DNA of 64,000 nucleotides from the NCBI GenBank assembly GCA_963730375.1, contig CAVSRJ010000001.1, positions 310,001-374,000 on the forward strand, written 5' to 3'. This stretch comes from UBA6224 sp963730375. Lineage in GTDB: Bacteria; Patescibacteriota; Saccharimonadia; Saccharimonadales; UBA4665. Shown here one piece after another: positions 44,177 to 53,463 of this stretch. A program made the translations under genes and the position numbers. Within the stretch, counting starts at the first letter, position 1, and each line of letters starts with the position of its first letter. The notes under the pieces were generated by a model that saw only the letters and a list, made by a program, of their open reading frames with translations, had not been told where the DNA came from and did no database searches.

Positions 44177-44473
44177 TCAGTCGTCCGTGATGTCCGTCTG
44201 GACACCGTACTTCTGGGGTACGTGCCGGTTGGACGTCATGCCCGAGAAGGTGGGCGTCGCCGAGACGCGGGGGAACTTGCGCTTGCTGTTGAGGTTGTCC
44301 GGGTGGACGACGCTCAGGAACTTGGCCGCGATGACCTCGAACCACAGCATGATGCCGTACTGGACCCGCTTGGGCACCAGCAGCTTCAGCGCGATCAGCC
44401 CCACGATGAGACCGGACCAGTGAAGCAGGAACGCGTTGGTCGCCTCCAGGACGGTACGGATGGTGTCGAACAT
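44177..44473 (-). CDS. Membrane protein of GC-rich insert 2, 98 aa
   Basis: Start follows CTCCAAGGAGAG at a proper distance. An amphipathic N-terminus, one or two TM helices in residues 15-55 (LLHWSGLIVGLIALKLLV, IMLWFEVIAAKFLSVV), then a polar, Thr/Ser/Arg-rich C-terminus ending VQTDITDD. GC-rich codons unlike the neighbours. Not recognised. It starts 24 nt after the stop of the next gene upstream. Confidence 0.7.
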   Translation of the reverse strand: MFDTIRTVLEATNAFLLHWSGLIVGLIALKLLVPKRVQYGIMLWFEVIAAKFLSVVHPDNLNSKRKFPRVSATPTFSGMTSNRHVPQKYGVQTDITDD

Positions 44474-44497
44474 GTTGTCTCTCCTTGGAGTTGTCGG

Positions 44498-45201
44498 TCA
44501 GTTGTGGTGGGGTTCGGGGGTGGTGAGGACGCCTCCCTTACCGAAGTACGGGGCTCGGTCGAGCCTCGTCTTCGTGAGTACGTCGATGCACCCGTCGACC
44601 TGCCGGTCGTCCATCGTGCTGGGCACGGTGTTCTCGCAGGTGGACTCTGGAAGTACCTGATGCGGCCGTACCACTCCGTCGGGGTCGGGACTCGGCTACT
44701 GAACGCGTGGTACGCGGTCTTCTCGTTGAACAGCACCTGCAGGCAGGTGTCGATCTCTGAGGGCTCGATGGCGTTCAGCACCTTGTCGCAGGTGGACTGG
44801 TAGACCTCGTCGTCAGACGGGGTCGGGTCGACCGGCTGCCACGGGTACGGGGCGCTGGGCTCCGTGTCGTAGCTGTCAGTACCGTTGTCGAGTAGCGTGC
44901 CGCTCGTGTCGAACCAGGTGCGGTCGCCGTTCTCGGTGGAGACGGCGTCGAAGCAGTTGTTGAGCTGCTCGTCGTTCATCGCGCCGAGGTCACCCAAGCA
45001 GGGGTTCTGCAGGGTGTTCACGATGGTGACGGCACTTTGGAAGGCCGGGCGGATGAAGTTCTGCCAGAGGCAGCCGCCAATGGTGGCCATGCCCACGACC
45101 AGGACGATGGAGACCAAGATGATTGCCAGGGCAGTCAGGTACTGCACCAGCGAGACGCTGGTCTCGTCCTCGTTGTTGTCGGGTGTCCACTGGTGGGACA
45201 T
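44498..45201 (-). CDS. Membrane-anchored protein with three cysteine-pair repeats (frameshift)
   Basis: About 234 residues. One TM helix (about 23-47) then an ectodomain with three related units: NPCLGDLGAMNDEQLNNC, STCDKVLNAIEPSEIDTC and STCENTVPSTMDDRQVDGC, each two Cys 14-15 residues apart, likely disulfide-linked helical hairpins. The third unit lies in a different frame; a single-base shift near 44648 joins it and the gene then ends at 44498 (PEPHHN). Without the correction the frame runs on as low-quality sequence into the next gene. GC-rich, foreign-looking. Function unknown; exposed location suggests contact with other cells. Confidence 0.72.
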
Positions 45202-45275
45202 TGGTTTCCCCTCTCGTTGGGAACGTTGCCTTAAAGGCCATTTGAAGAAGGTCTCTTCAAAACTCGATTATTCTA
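45202..45275 (-). promoter_or_regulatory. Structured leader of GC-rich insert 2
   Basis: Minus strand: TTTGAAGA-GACCT-TCTTCAAA (perfect 8 bp), then GCCTT-T-AAGGC and CGTT-CCC-AACG, then the ribosome-binding site GAGAGGGG and ATG at 45201. Confidence 0.55.
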
Positions 45276-45380
45276 TCACAAAAAGGTAAAAAAAGCAACG
45301 CTCCTGACAGATGAAAGACTGTATTTGTCCGTCGAAAAATGCGACAATAGACCGTAACCGCTTTGGCGGGTACTTTTGCT

Positions 45381-47969
45381 ATGGCTGACTCAACCACACA
45401 ACCGACAAAACCCGATGACGATAGCGCCGAAGATGGCGTGGTGTTGTTGCTGCAGGTGCCTCGGACCAATGAGAAAAAAGAACTAGCCGCCGAGCAAATG
45501 TTTGCCAGCCTGCACGGCCTGCTGACCATACCATCGCAAAAGCTCTGGCAGTCAGCCTACCGCGAATGTCTCAGTTTTGAAATTGCTGTTATCAAGCAAC
45601 GTATTGGCTTCTATGTCTGGATACCGAACTACCTCAAGAGCTTCGTCGAGGAGCAGATTTATGCCCAGTACCCAACCGTCCAGATTAGCGAAGTGCCAGA
45701 TTATACCGAGAGTCACGAGCCGTTCACGACGACGTTGGCGACAGAGATGCGCCTGACTGGCAACGAAGCTTTGCCGATCAAGACGTTTCAGAGTTTTGAG
45801 GTCGACCCGCTGGCCGCGATTACCGCTACATTGGCAAAGTTTGCTGCTGATGAAGAAGCCTGGATACAATTGTTGATTCGCCCAGCCTCGGCTAATTGGC
45901 ACCACCGCAGTGAGCGCTATGTCGCGAAGCTCCGCGGCGGCAGTAGTGGCAACCAGATGAGCGGTTTGTTTGAAGCCCTGTGGAAACCGCCAGAATACAA
46001 TGCCTCCCAGGCGCCAAAGCTAACCGAGTACGAACAGTCTCGCGCTAACGCTGCCGAGGAGAAAAGTCACAAACTGGCATTTGAGGCAGCTATCAAGATT
46101 GTCTATCGCGGCCACGTACCCGAGCCACAAGCCAAATTGCAGCTGCAATCCATCGTCGCTAGCTACAAGCAGTTCAGTACCACTTATCTGAACGGTTTTG
46201 ATTCCAAAAAAGTCACTGGCGACGACTATCTAGCTCGGCTCTATCGTACGCGTGACTTTGACCGCCGTGGGTTTACGCTAAACATCGAGGAAATCGCTAC
46301 ACTGTATCACTTGCCCCACACCAACGTGGAGACACCATATATTTTGTGGGCCACCAGCCAGACCGCCGAGCCGCCGGCTAACTTACCTATAGTTACCAAT
46401 CCGCCCAGACAAGATATCAGTCCAGTCGGGAACACGAACTTCCGCGGGCACAACACGGTATTTGGGCTGCCGCGGTCCGATCGCGGACGTCACCTGTACA
46501 TCATTGGACAGACTGGTGTAGGTAAGTCCGGCTTGCTCGAGCTGCTGACGATATCCGATATCTATAGTCCATACGGATTTGCAGTGGTTGACCCGCACGG
46601 TGACTACGCCATCAACACTTTGCAGCGCATCCCAGCCAGTCGCGCGAATGATGTGATTTATTTCAACCCAGCCGATACCGACTTTCCGATTGCCTTCAAC
46701 CCTATGGAAGTGACCGATCCCAAGCTAAAGACGCACACTGTCAGCGAACTCATCGGCGTGCTAAAACGTATGTTCGACAGCTGGGGGCCACGACTGGAGT
46801 ACATTCTGCGCTACAGTTTGTTGGCTCTGCTGGACTATCCAGATGCGACCATGTTGGATATCACGCGCATATTGACCGAAAAGCGATTCCGAAACGAAGT
46901 ACTGCAACATGTTCAAGACCCGGTCGTTCGTAACTTCTGGTTGGTGGAGTTTGCCAGCTGGAATGATAAGTTTGCATCAGAGGCGGTTGCGCCGGTGCTG
47001 AACAAAGTAGGCGCCTTTACGGCCAACCCGTTGGTGCGAAATATCATCGGTCAGCCAAAGTCCAGTTTTAATATTCGCAAGATAATGGACGAGCGCAAAA
47101 TCCTGATCGTTAACCTGAGTCGTGGTCTGGTCGGAGAGGACAACGCCAGTCTGCTGGGTGCGTTGCTGGTCACTAAAATACAGCTGGCTGCCATGAGCCG
47201 CGCGGACATTCCTGCCGAGCAGCGTGAACCGTTCTATCTGTACGTTGACGAGTTCCAGAACTTCGCGACTGACAGCTTTGCGACCATTTTGAGTGAAGCA
47301 CGAAAGTATGGCCTGAGTTTAACGGTGGCCAACCAGTACATCGCACAAATGCCTGTAGAGGTCAAAGATGCCGTGTTTGGTAACGTTGGATCAATCATCG
47401 CCTTCCGCATGAGCGCCGACGACGCCCGAACCATGCTGAAATACTTCGAACCAAAATTCCTCGAGTATGACCTGGTGCATATGCACAACCGCCACTTCGT
47501 CATCAGCATGACCATCGAAGGTGAAAAGGTGCCGAGCTTCTCGGCCATTTCGTTGAATCTACCGCCGCAACAAGCGAGTTACTCAGACCACATCATCATG
47601 AATAGCCGCCGCAATTATAGCGTTAGTCGCGAAATAGTTGATCGCTATGTCAGTGAGCGCTATTTGGTCAATGACAGTTCGAAGAACAAGCCAAAACCGG
47701 CTGCTGCGCCGCCGAAACAACCCGCAGCGACGTCGACGTCGAGTGCGCCTCAGGCTCAGCCCGCAGCCAAAGAGCCGACGCCGCGCGAAGTACCTGCTAC
47801 TACCCAGCAGTCTGCAGAGGACGTTGCTCCAAAACCAAAACGCAAGCGAACTCGCCGCCGTAAAAAACCTGCAACCACACCGACCGAGCAGACTGCGGTG
47901 ACAAGCAGCCGCGCCGATAGTGAACTCCATGACATCAGCGGCAACAGTGGCACGATTCATCTAAAATAA
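45381..47969 (+). CDS. Type IV secretion-type ATPase (VirD4/TraG-like, DUF87)
   Basis: About 862 residues from ATG 45381. The N-terminal 330 residues are alpha/beta without TM helices. The motor domain begins at about residue 375 with Walker A IIGQTGVGKS, then VVDPHGDYA, a helical insert, LIVNLSRGLVGEDNASLLGALL, Walker B FYLYVDEFQNF at about 620 and ANQYIAQMP. The C-terminal ~130 residues are low complexity, rich in Pro/Ala, with a basic KPKRKRTRRRKKP. Similar motor proteins are part of the T4SS/type IV-pilus-like surface machinery of Saccharibacteria; coupling to DNA or protein substrates cannot be told. Confidence 0.85.
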   Translation: MADSTTQPTKPDDDSAEDGVVLLLQVPRTNEKKELAAEQMFASLHGLLTIPSQKLWQSAYRECLSFEIAVIKQRIGFYVWIPNYLKSFVEEQIYAQYPTVQISEVPDYTESHEPFTTTLATEMRLTGNEALPIKTFQSFEVDPLAAITATLAKFAADEEAWIQLLIRPASANWHHRSERYVAKLRGGSSGNQMSGLFEALWKPPEYNASQAPKLTEYEQSRANAAEEKSHKLAFEAAIKIVYRGHVPEPQAKLQLQSIVASYKQFSTTYLNGFDSKKVTGDDYLARLYRTRDFDRRGFTLNIEEIATLYHLPHTNVETPYILWATSQTAEPPANLPIVTNPPRQDISPVGNTNFRGHNTVFGLPRSDRGRHLYIIGQTGVGKSGLLELLTISDIYSPYGFAVVDPHGDYAINTLQRIPASRANDVIYFNPADTDFPIAFNPMEVTDPKLKTHTVSELIGVLKRMFDSWGPRLEYILRYSLLALLDYPDATMLDITRILTEKRFRNEVLQHVQDPVVRNFWLVEFASWNDKFASEAVAPVLNKVGAFTANPLVRNIIGQPKSSFNIRKIMDERKILIVNLSRGLVGEDNASLLGALLVTKIQLAAMSRADIPAEQREPFYLYVDEFQNFATDSFATILSEARKYGLSLTVANQYIAQMPVEVKDAVFGNVGSIIAFRMSADDARTMLKYFEPKFLEYDLVHMHNRHFVISMTIEGEKVPSFSAISLNLPPQQASYSDHIIMNSRRNYSVSREIVDRYVSERYLVNDSSKNKPKPAAAPPKQPAATSTSSAPQAQPAAKEPTPREVPATTQQSAEDVAPKPKRKRTRRRKKPATTPTEQTAVTSSRADSELHDISGNSGTIHLK

Positions 47970-48068
47970 CCTCGTCAAGCGGCTCAGTTGTGCTGTCTTT
48001 GTGGCCGAGTGCGGGGTATACTGTGGGGAGCATTGTGCCACAAAAAGGCATCGATAGCAGACGATTGA

Positions 48069-49673
48069 ATGAACTCCCTAATCCCACAAAGCCAGTCAAA
48101 AAATCGTAGTACTCGCATACCGCTTGCGAGTGTAGCTACTCTATTGATTGGGACGTCCATGGTCGGGCAATTGCTGGGATTGCTCAGGACCAAACTGGTC
48201 AACTCCAATTTTCCCGCGACCGGCCCAAACAGCACAGACGCCTACTTTGCAGCGTTTAACATACCTGATTTTTTCTTCTTTACGATTGCGGCTGGCGCAC
48301 TCGGAGTGGCATTCATGCCCGTATTATCCGACCATTTGCATCGTGGTGACCGACGGGGCGCGCACGAAATTACCTCCAGCCTGCTCAACTTGCTAGCTCT
48401 GATTATGCTGGTGATTGGTACGATTATTTTTGTGTTTGCGCGGCCGCTCATCACGCACATCGTAGCACCCGATATGGATGGCCAGACACTGGATAACACC
48501 GTGATGATAATGCGTTTCCTGGCCTTCAACCCGCTGCTGTTCACAATCTCCGGCATCTTGTCTAGCTACCAGCAGACGATTGGCCGGTTCTTTTTCTACG
48601 CCATGGGGCCGCTGTTTTATAACGCCAGTATTATTGCCAGTATCTTTATATTTCGTGGCAATATTGGTCTCGTTGGACTTGGCATCGGGGCATTGGTCGG
48701 TAGTTTTGCCCAGCTCTTCATTATCGCAGTTGGTATGAATAACCTCCGCTTTCGCTGGCACCCGCGCATCGCCTGGCGTAGTCGCGACTTTCACACTGTG
48801 CTGAAGCAACTGCCGCCGCGCTCATTGGACCAGGGAATCGACCAGCTGAACAGCATAGTCGAGACTAACTTTGCTCGGCGTCTGGGCGAGGGATTTATTA
48901 CCTACTACAACAACGCCTACGTACTGAGCACGGCGCCAACCTTGCTGATTGGTACGGCCATCAGCACCGCCGCATTTCCGCGCCTGAACCAACGTCTGAG
49001 TCAGGGGCGACCCGATCTGTTTCGCAAAGATTTTCTGTCGATTTTGCGGACGATGATCTGGATTGCCGCACCGGTCTCAATCGTGGCATTTTTTGCCCGA
49101 GGCTATTTGGCTCGTCTCATCTTCTCGCGCAACAGTAATGAGATAGCAATCATTCTCGGATTCTTGGTGGGAGCGATATTTTTCCGTACGTTGTACACAC
49201 TCATTTCGCGCTGGTTTTACGCTCAAAAGGATACCAAGACACCGCTGCTGATTTCGATTGCCACTATCTCGCTGAACATCGTACTCGCGTACTTCCTGGC
49301 GAAGCCTACCAGCTACGGCGTCGCTGGTTTGGCCATCGCACAGTCAATCGTGGCGATGCTCGAAGTCATTATATTGTTTACCGTGATGGTCATTCGGGAT
49401 CACCACTTGTTGGATCCGACGTTCTTTGCCGGACTGACCAAGATCGTCTCAGTGTCAGGGTTTAGTCTGATGGCCGGCTACATCACCGCCCATCTATTGC
49501 CACTTGGGTTGTTCGACCGAGGTTTTATTACACTGGGGACAAAACTTGGCTTTATTACCCTCGTCGTGTTCACGACACACATCGCGGTGTCGGCTCTGTT
49601 CGGTCTAGAGGAAGTTCGCCCGTTGTTCTACAAGGTGCGCAAGCTCATCCTCAAACCTGTCCGCATAGAGTAA
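48069..49673 (+). CDS. murJ: Lipid II flippase MurJ (MviN)
   Basis: 534 residues with about 14 TM helices of the MOP superfamily. Marks: MVGQLLGLLRTKLVNSNFPATGPNSTDAYFAAFNIPDF near the N-terminus, LDQGIDQLNSIVETNFARRLGEG in the middle, and FYAQKDTKTPLLISI at the end of the core. MurJ moves lipid II to the outer face for peptidoglycan assembly; it complements MurC elsewhere in the window. Confidence 0.94.
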   Translation: MNSLIPQSQSKNRSTRIPLASVATLLIGTSMVGQLLGLLRTKLVNSNFPATGPNSTDAYFAAFNIPDFFFFTIAAGALGVAFMPVLSDHLHRGDRRGAHEITSSLLNLLALIMLVIGTIIFVFARPLITHIVAPDMDGQTLDNTVMIMRFLAFNPLLFTISGILSSYQQTIGRFFFYAMGPLFYNASIIASIFIFRGNIGLVGLGIGALVGSFAQLFIIAVGMNNLRFRWHPRIAWRSRDFHTVLKQLPPRSLDQGIDQLNSIVETNFARRLGEGFITYYNNAYVLSTAPTLLIGTAISTAAFPRLNQRLSQGRPDLFRKDFLSILRTMIWIAAPVSIVAFFARGYLARLIFSRNSNEIAIILGFLVGAIFFRTLYTLISRWFYAQKDTKTPLLISIATISLNIVLAYFLAKPTSYGVAGLAIAQSIVAMLEVIILFTVMVIRDHHLLDPTFFAGLTKIVSVSGFSLMAGYITAHLLPLGLFDRGFITLGTKLGFITLVVFTTHIAVSALFGLEEVRPLFYKVRKLILKPVRIE

Positions 49674-49688
49674 ACGGCCCACCTCTGT

Positions 49689-49694
49689 TATAAT
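49689..49694 (+). promoter_or_regulatory. -10 box of the lepA leader
   Basis: TATAAT, 7 nt before the ATG of the leader ORF; the original lepA promoter in the typical leaderless position. Confidence 0.75.
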
Positions 49695-49701
49695 AGGGTT
49701 G

Positions 49702-49845
49702 ATGGATTTGAGTCACATCAGGAACTTCTGTATTATCGCGGATATTGAGCAGCATATGAGACACCCATTTTGGGTTTCTCATCGCGCCGGCAAAAAGGCG
49801 TGGCTTTTTGTCGGGCTGCACTTCCCGGTAGGGGGTATGCTGTGA
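49702..49845 (+). CDS. Leader ORF of lepA, duplicate of the LepA N-terminus (47 aa)
   Basis: MDLSHIRNFCIIADIE repeats the first residues of LepA (MNLDHIRNFCIIAHID) at protein and DNA level, then diverges into a hairpin-encoding stretch (HMRHPFWVSHRAGKKAWLF...). It ends in TGA overlapping the lepA GTG (GTGA), so translation of lepA may depend on termination of this ORF. Preceded by a leaderless promoter. Confidence 0.75.
   Translation: MDLSHIRNFCIIADIEQHMRHPFWVSHRAGKKAWLFVGLHFPVGGML
49750..49842 (+). promoter_or_regulatory. Three-way-junction RNA in the lepA leader
   Basis: P1: CAGCATA (49750-49756) with TATGCTG (49836-49842), closing right at the lepA start codon. P2: ATGAGA-C-ACCCA with TGGGT-T-TCTCAT (49756-49767 / 49771-49782). 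P3: CCGGCAAAAAG with CTTTTTGTCGG, one bulge. P1 covers the spacer between the ribosome-binding site GGTAGGGGG and GTG, so it could gate translation. Confidence 0.65.
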
Positions 49846-51620
49846 ACTTGGATCACATTCGCAACTTCTGTATTATCGCGCATATTGATCATGGTAAGTC
49901 GACGCTGGCTGACCGCTTGCTCGAGATGACTGGCACGGTGGAGCAGCGCAGCATGAAGGCGCAGCACCTAGACAAGATGGACTTGGAGCGCGAAAAGGGC
50001 ATCACCATCAAGCTGGCGCCGGTCCGTATGGGATACAAAGGCTACGAGCTGAACCTGATTGACACTCCCGGGCACGTCGACTTTAGCTATGAGGTATCGC
50101 GTAGCCTGCAGGCCTGTGAAGGGGCGCTGCTCGTTGTGGATGCTAGTCAGGGCATCCAAGCCCAGACACTCGCCAATGTTTATCTAGCTATCGAGGCCAA
50201 CCTGACCATCATCCCGGTGTTGAACAAGATTGATTTGCCAGCAGCCGATGTTGAGCGAGTAGGTGCCGAGATCGTCAGTTTGCTCGGTTGTAAATTCGAG
50301 GACATCTTGCAGATATCCGCCAAGACGGGCATGGGCGTCGACGCGGTGCTAGACCGAATCATTCGCGATGTGCCAGCGCCAGTTGCCTCTGACAATCCTG
50401 AGACCAGGGCGCTGATATTCGACAGTTATTACGATGATTATCGTGGCGTGATTCTGTATGTCCGAGTGTTTGACGGTGCCATAGCCAAGAATGCCAACAT
50501 CACTATGATGGCGACGAATGCCAAGGGTATCGCCCTGGAAGTCGGCGCACTCAAGCCCGACATGATGCCGGAGCAGCAGCTGGGTACAGGCGAGATTGGC
50601 TACATTGTGACAAACCTCAAAAGCACGCGCGAGGCAAAAGTTGGGGACACTGTGACCCTAGAGAAGTCACCGGCAGCTACGGCACTGCCTGGGTATAAGA
50701 ACGTCAAGCCGTTTGTCTATGCGGGCTTTTTTCCAGAGAGCAACGAGTTTTACCAGGAGCTAAAGGAAGCGGTCGAGAAGCTGAGCCTGAGCGATAGTGC
50801 CTTGCAATTTGCGCCAGAAAATTCGCCGGTGCTGGGCTTTGGCGTGCGCATCGGCTTTTTGGGGCTGCTACACATGGATATTGTGCGTGAGCGACTCGAG
50901 CGAGAATACAATCTGGAATTGGTCGTCACCAATCCGTCCACCGATTACAAAGTCCGTATGACCAAGGGTGAAGAGCTGGATATCAAATCGGCCAGCGAAT
51001 TGCCTGATGTGGCCCAAGTCGAAGAGATAGCCGAACCGTGGATAAAGGGCGAGATTGTTGTGCCCGACGAGTACGTCGGCGGTGTCATCCAGCTGATATC
51101 AGGCAAGCGCGGTGTGCAGAAGAACATTAGCTACGTCGACCAGCGTGCGCTTGTTGCATTTGAGGCGCCACTGGCTAACCTGCTAACTGACTTCTACGAT
51201 CAGCTCAAGAGTATTACGAGCGGCTACGGTAGCTTTAACTACGAGCTCGACGATTACCGCGTGCAGGATTTGGTGCGCGTTGATTTCTATGTGGCCGGCG
51301 AAATGGTTGACGCCCTGAGCGTGATGGTGCACCGCACCGAGGCACAGCGACTGGGTCGTGAGACCGTCGAGAAGCTGAAGGAAGTCATCCCACGCCAGAA
51401 CTTCCAGGTGGCATTGCAGGCGGCCATTGGTGGTAAATTTATCGCTCGCGAAGACCTCAGCGCCTACCGTAAAGACGTCACGACCGGCCTGTACGGCGGT
51501 GACGTCTCGCGAAAGAAAAAGGTCCTAGCCAAGCAGAAAAAGGGTAAGGCACGCATGAAGCGCTTCGGCAAAGTCGACATCCCCGCCGAAGCCTTCACCG
51601 TCATGTTGAAACGGGATTAA
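49842..51620 (+). CDS. lepA: Elongation factor 4 (LepA)
   Basis: 592 residues from GTG 49842, which matches the family N-terminus MNLDHIRNFCIIAHIDHGKST. GTPase motifs: G1 AHIDHGKST, G2 region MDLEREKGITIK, G3 DTPGHVDF, G4 NKIDLP. Domain II, EF-G-like III/V and the LepA-specific C-terminus (LSAYRKDVTTGLYGGDVSRKKKVL, KGKARMKRFGKVDIPAEAF) are complete. The factor acts on ribosomes during stress or assembly. A longer frame from 49770 exists but runs through the leader and is rejected. Confidence 0.96.
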   Translation: MNLDHIRNFCIIAHIDHGKSTLADRLLEMTGTVEQRSMKAQHLDKMDLEREKGITIKLAPVRMGYKGYELNLIDTPGHVDFSYEVSRSLQACEGALLVVDASQGIQAQTLANVYLAIEANLTIIPVLNKIDLPAADVERVGAEIVSLLGCKFEDILQISAKTGMGVDAVLDRIIRDVPAPVASDNPETRALIFDSYYDDYRGVILYVRVFDGAIAKNANITMMATNAKGIALEVGALKPDMMPEQQLGTGEIGYIVTNLKSTREAKVGDTVTLEKSPAATALPGYKNVKPFVYAGFFPESNEFYQELKEAVEKLSLSDSALQFAPENSPVLGFGVRIGFLGLLHMDIVRERLEREYNLELVVTNPSTDYKVRMTKGEELDIKSASELPDVAQVEEIAEPWIKGEIVVPDEYVGGVIQLISGKRGVQKNISYVDQRALVAFEAPLANLLTDFYDQLKSITSGYGSFNYELDDYRVQDLVRVDFYVAGEMVDALSVMVHRTEAQRLGRETVEKLKEVIPRQNFQVALQAAIGGKFIAREDLSAYRKDVTTGLYGGDVSRKKKVLAKQKKGKARMKRFGKVDIPAEAFTVMLKRD

Positions 51621-51623
51621 ATC

Positions 51624-52037
51624 ATGGTTGATATTTACAAATCAGCAGGAATCATTATCCAGGAACGGAAATTACTGGTGTCCCGTAGTAAGGACAAGGA
51701 TTACTTTGTAGCTCCAGGGGGAAAGCGGGAGAAGGGTGAAACTCCTCAGCAAACATTGGTAAGGGAACTGGAAGAAGAACAAAGCATCGAAGTTGATGAA
51801 ACTGATTTAACACTGTTCGGCACATTCCATGCTATCGCAAAAGGGCATGAGGACGAACAGCTAACGGTAGAAATGGTCGTGTATACGGTGGGCAATTATC
51901 ATGGGGAAATTGCGCCGAGTAATGAAATTGATGAGAACCGCTGGATTACATCTTCGGATGCGCGGGATATCGAGCTTGGCTCAATTTTTGCTCACGATGT
52001 CATTCCTCGGCTCGTGCGGCTAGATTTGATCGACTAG
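51624..52037 (+). CDS. Nudix hydrolase
   Basis: 137 residues. Nudix box GGKREKGETPQQTLVRELEEE (G-x5-E-x7-RE-x2-EE) complete except that the final Gly is Ser (EEQSIEV). Begins 3 bp after lepA, probably cotranscribed. Substrate unknown; MutT-like or NTP-cleaning role is plausible. Confidence 0.9.
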   Translation: MVDIYKSAGIIIQERKLLVSRSKDKDYFVAPGGKREKGETPQQTLVRELEEEQSIEVDETDLTLFGTFHAIAKGHEDEQLTVEMVVYTVGNYHGEIAPSNEIDENRWITSSDARDIELGSIFAHDVIPRLVRLDLID

Positions 52038-52038
52038 C

Positions 52039-52656
52039 TTAGATATTGCTTATCTTCTCAGCTAGCTTATGTATGATAGCCTGGGTGACTTGGGGCGGCT
52101 TGTCGGATCCGTCGACTTCAATCAACAGCCCCTTCGAGCGATAAAAATCAACAACTGGCATGGTTTTTGTCCTGAACTCGTTGAGGCGATTGTCGAAAAC
52201 AGTTTTGTCATCGTCTGCACGTGCTTCTCGGTCACCTTGTGCATCCGCGATACTATGACGTTCCTTAGCGATTGCCTCGTTTATTGTTAACAAGATAACC
52301 GCTTTGAGCTGGTGGCCTGAAGCTGTGGTTGCCTCAAGTACACCTTCTTGTTCTCCATCCCATCTACCAACAGAACTTAGCATGAGTGGCTTTCCCTTGA
52401 AAGCTGGCTGACTGAGATACGGTAGGACGATGTCAAGATAATCTGCTGTAGGGATTAGGCTACCAGCCTCCATGATCTCCTTGACGTGTTCGGGGATAAC
52501 GCTATTCCGCAGGATCTTACCCCCTCCCATTAGCTCCGCTTCGAACAGTCCGGCCAGTAAATGTCCCTGTGTGTCTTTTCCAGCATATGGCATACCAAAA
52601 ATATTGATAGAACCTTGGCCAAGCCAAGCCTTAATCTTTTTGATGTCTGCCTCCAT
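52039..52656 (-). CDS. Adenylate-kinase-like nucleoside monophosphate kinase
   Basis: 205 residues. P-loop FGMPYAGKDTQG (a variant of GxPGxGKGT), ILRNSVIPEH corresponding to the NMP-binding region, and in the C-terminal half RADDDKTVFDNRLNEFRTKTMPVVDFY, which is the LID/core pattern of adenylate kinases. It is divergent, so the nucleotide specificity is uncertain. Convergent with the Nudix gene. Confidence 0.78.
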   Translation of the reverse strand: MEADIKKIKAWLGQGSINIFGMPYAGKDTQGHLLAGLFEAELMGGGKILRNSVIPEHVKEIMEAGSLIPTADYLDIVLPYLSQPAFKGKPLMLSSVGRWDGEQEGVLEATTASGHQLKAVILLTINEAIAKERHSIADAQGDREARADDDKTVFDNRLNEFRTKTMPVVDFYRSKGLLIEVDGSDKPPQVTQAIIHKLAEKISNI

Positions 52657-52702
52657 TACGATATTTTATCAACCTACCTCTGTAGAATCAATCCCAACCG
52701 GT

Positions 52703-52729
52703 CTAGCACTCTTGAGTTTTGAGTGCCAA
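52703..52729 (+). promoter_or_regulatory. CIRCE operator 1 (hrcA-grpE)
   Basis: CTAGCACTC-N9-GAGTGCCAA, one mismatch in the symmetric arms. A TATACT box (52735-52740) and the hrcA start lie immediately downstream, so HrcA represses its own gene. Confidence 0.9.
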
Positions 52730-52749
52730 AACGCTATACTGCGTCTATT

Positions 52750-53463
52750 ATGACAAGTCGTCAACAACAGATACTGCGCGCAATAGTAGAGCAATATGCC
52801 GAGGTTGCCAGTCCTGTCGGCAGTAGTTTACTGTCCAAAGTGTTTGATGTATCAAGCGCAACCGTGCGTGCCGAAATGGCAGAGCTGGAGCGCATGGGTT
52901 TCATCATGCAGCCGCACACTAGTGCGGGTCGCATCCCGACAGACCAGGGGTACCGCTACTACGTGAATAGCCTGAGCGAGGGCGAGCAGCCCAGCCAGAA
53001 CCTCATCGAGAATCGTGGACAGCGAGCACTTGCCCAGCGTGTTCAGGCCGGTGGGGCGCCGGAACGACAAATCCGCAATGCCGTCGACACTCTCGTGGAA
53101 CTGACACAAAACCTCGGCCTCGCAACCATTGGCAACCAGCTGTACATGAGCGGCCTATCCAACTTGTTTGGACAGCCAGAATTTATGAATGGCGGACAAG
53201 TCCAACAGGTGGCAGGACTGCTCGACAACCTGGAGCCGTGGCTGCGCGAGGCTGCACCAAATGAGCCCCTCAGCGTCTACATCGGCCAGGAAAACCCCAT
53301 CGGCCGCACCGCAGGCTGCAGCCTCATCATTAGCCGTTTTCGTAGCCCCTTCAGCGACCACAGCTACATTGGATTACTTGGCCCAACCCGCCAGAGTTAC
53401 CGCGAGAGTATGATGCTCGTACGTCGCGCTGGCCAGGAACTCGAGGAGGCGTTGTATGGCTAA
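52750..53463 (+). CDS. hrcA: Heat-inducible transcription repressor HrcA
   Basis: 237 residues, shorter than the usual ~340. N-terminal winged helix (MTSRQQQILRAIVEQYAEVASPVGS, SSATVRAEMAELERMGF, PHTSAGRIPTDQGYRYYV) matches HrcA well; the C-terminal part keeps the dimer/GAF-like end (SVYIGQENP, LGPTRQSYRESMMLVR) but the middle is reduced. Binds CIRCE; three operators are present nearby. Overlaps grpE by 8 bp. Confidence 0.92.
   Translation: MTSRQQQILRAIVEQYAEVASPVGSSLLSKVFDVSSATVRAEMAELERMGFIMQPHTSAGRIPTDQGYRYYVNSLSEGEQPSQNLIENRGQRALAQRVQAGGAPERQIRNAVDTLVELTQNLGLATIGNQLYMSGLSNLFGQPEFMNGGQVQQVAGLLDNLEPWLREAAPNEPLSVYIGQENPIGRTAGCSLIISRFRSPFSDHSYIGLLGPTRQSYRESMMLVRRAGQELEEALYG

Noticed and set aside
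44640..44655. Programmed frameshift in the Cys-repeat gene
   Set aside because: No slippery heptamer at the junction; unprogrammed indel errors are common in this sequence.
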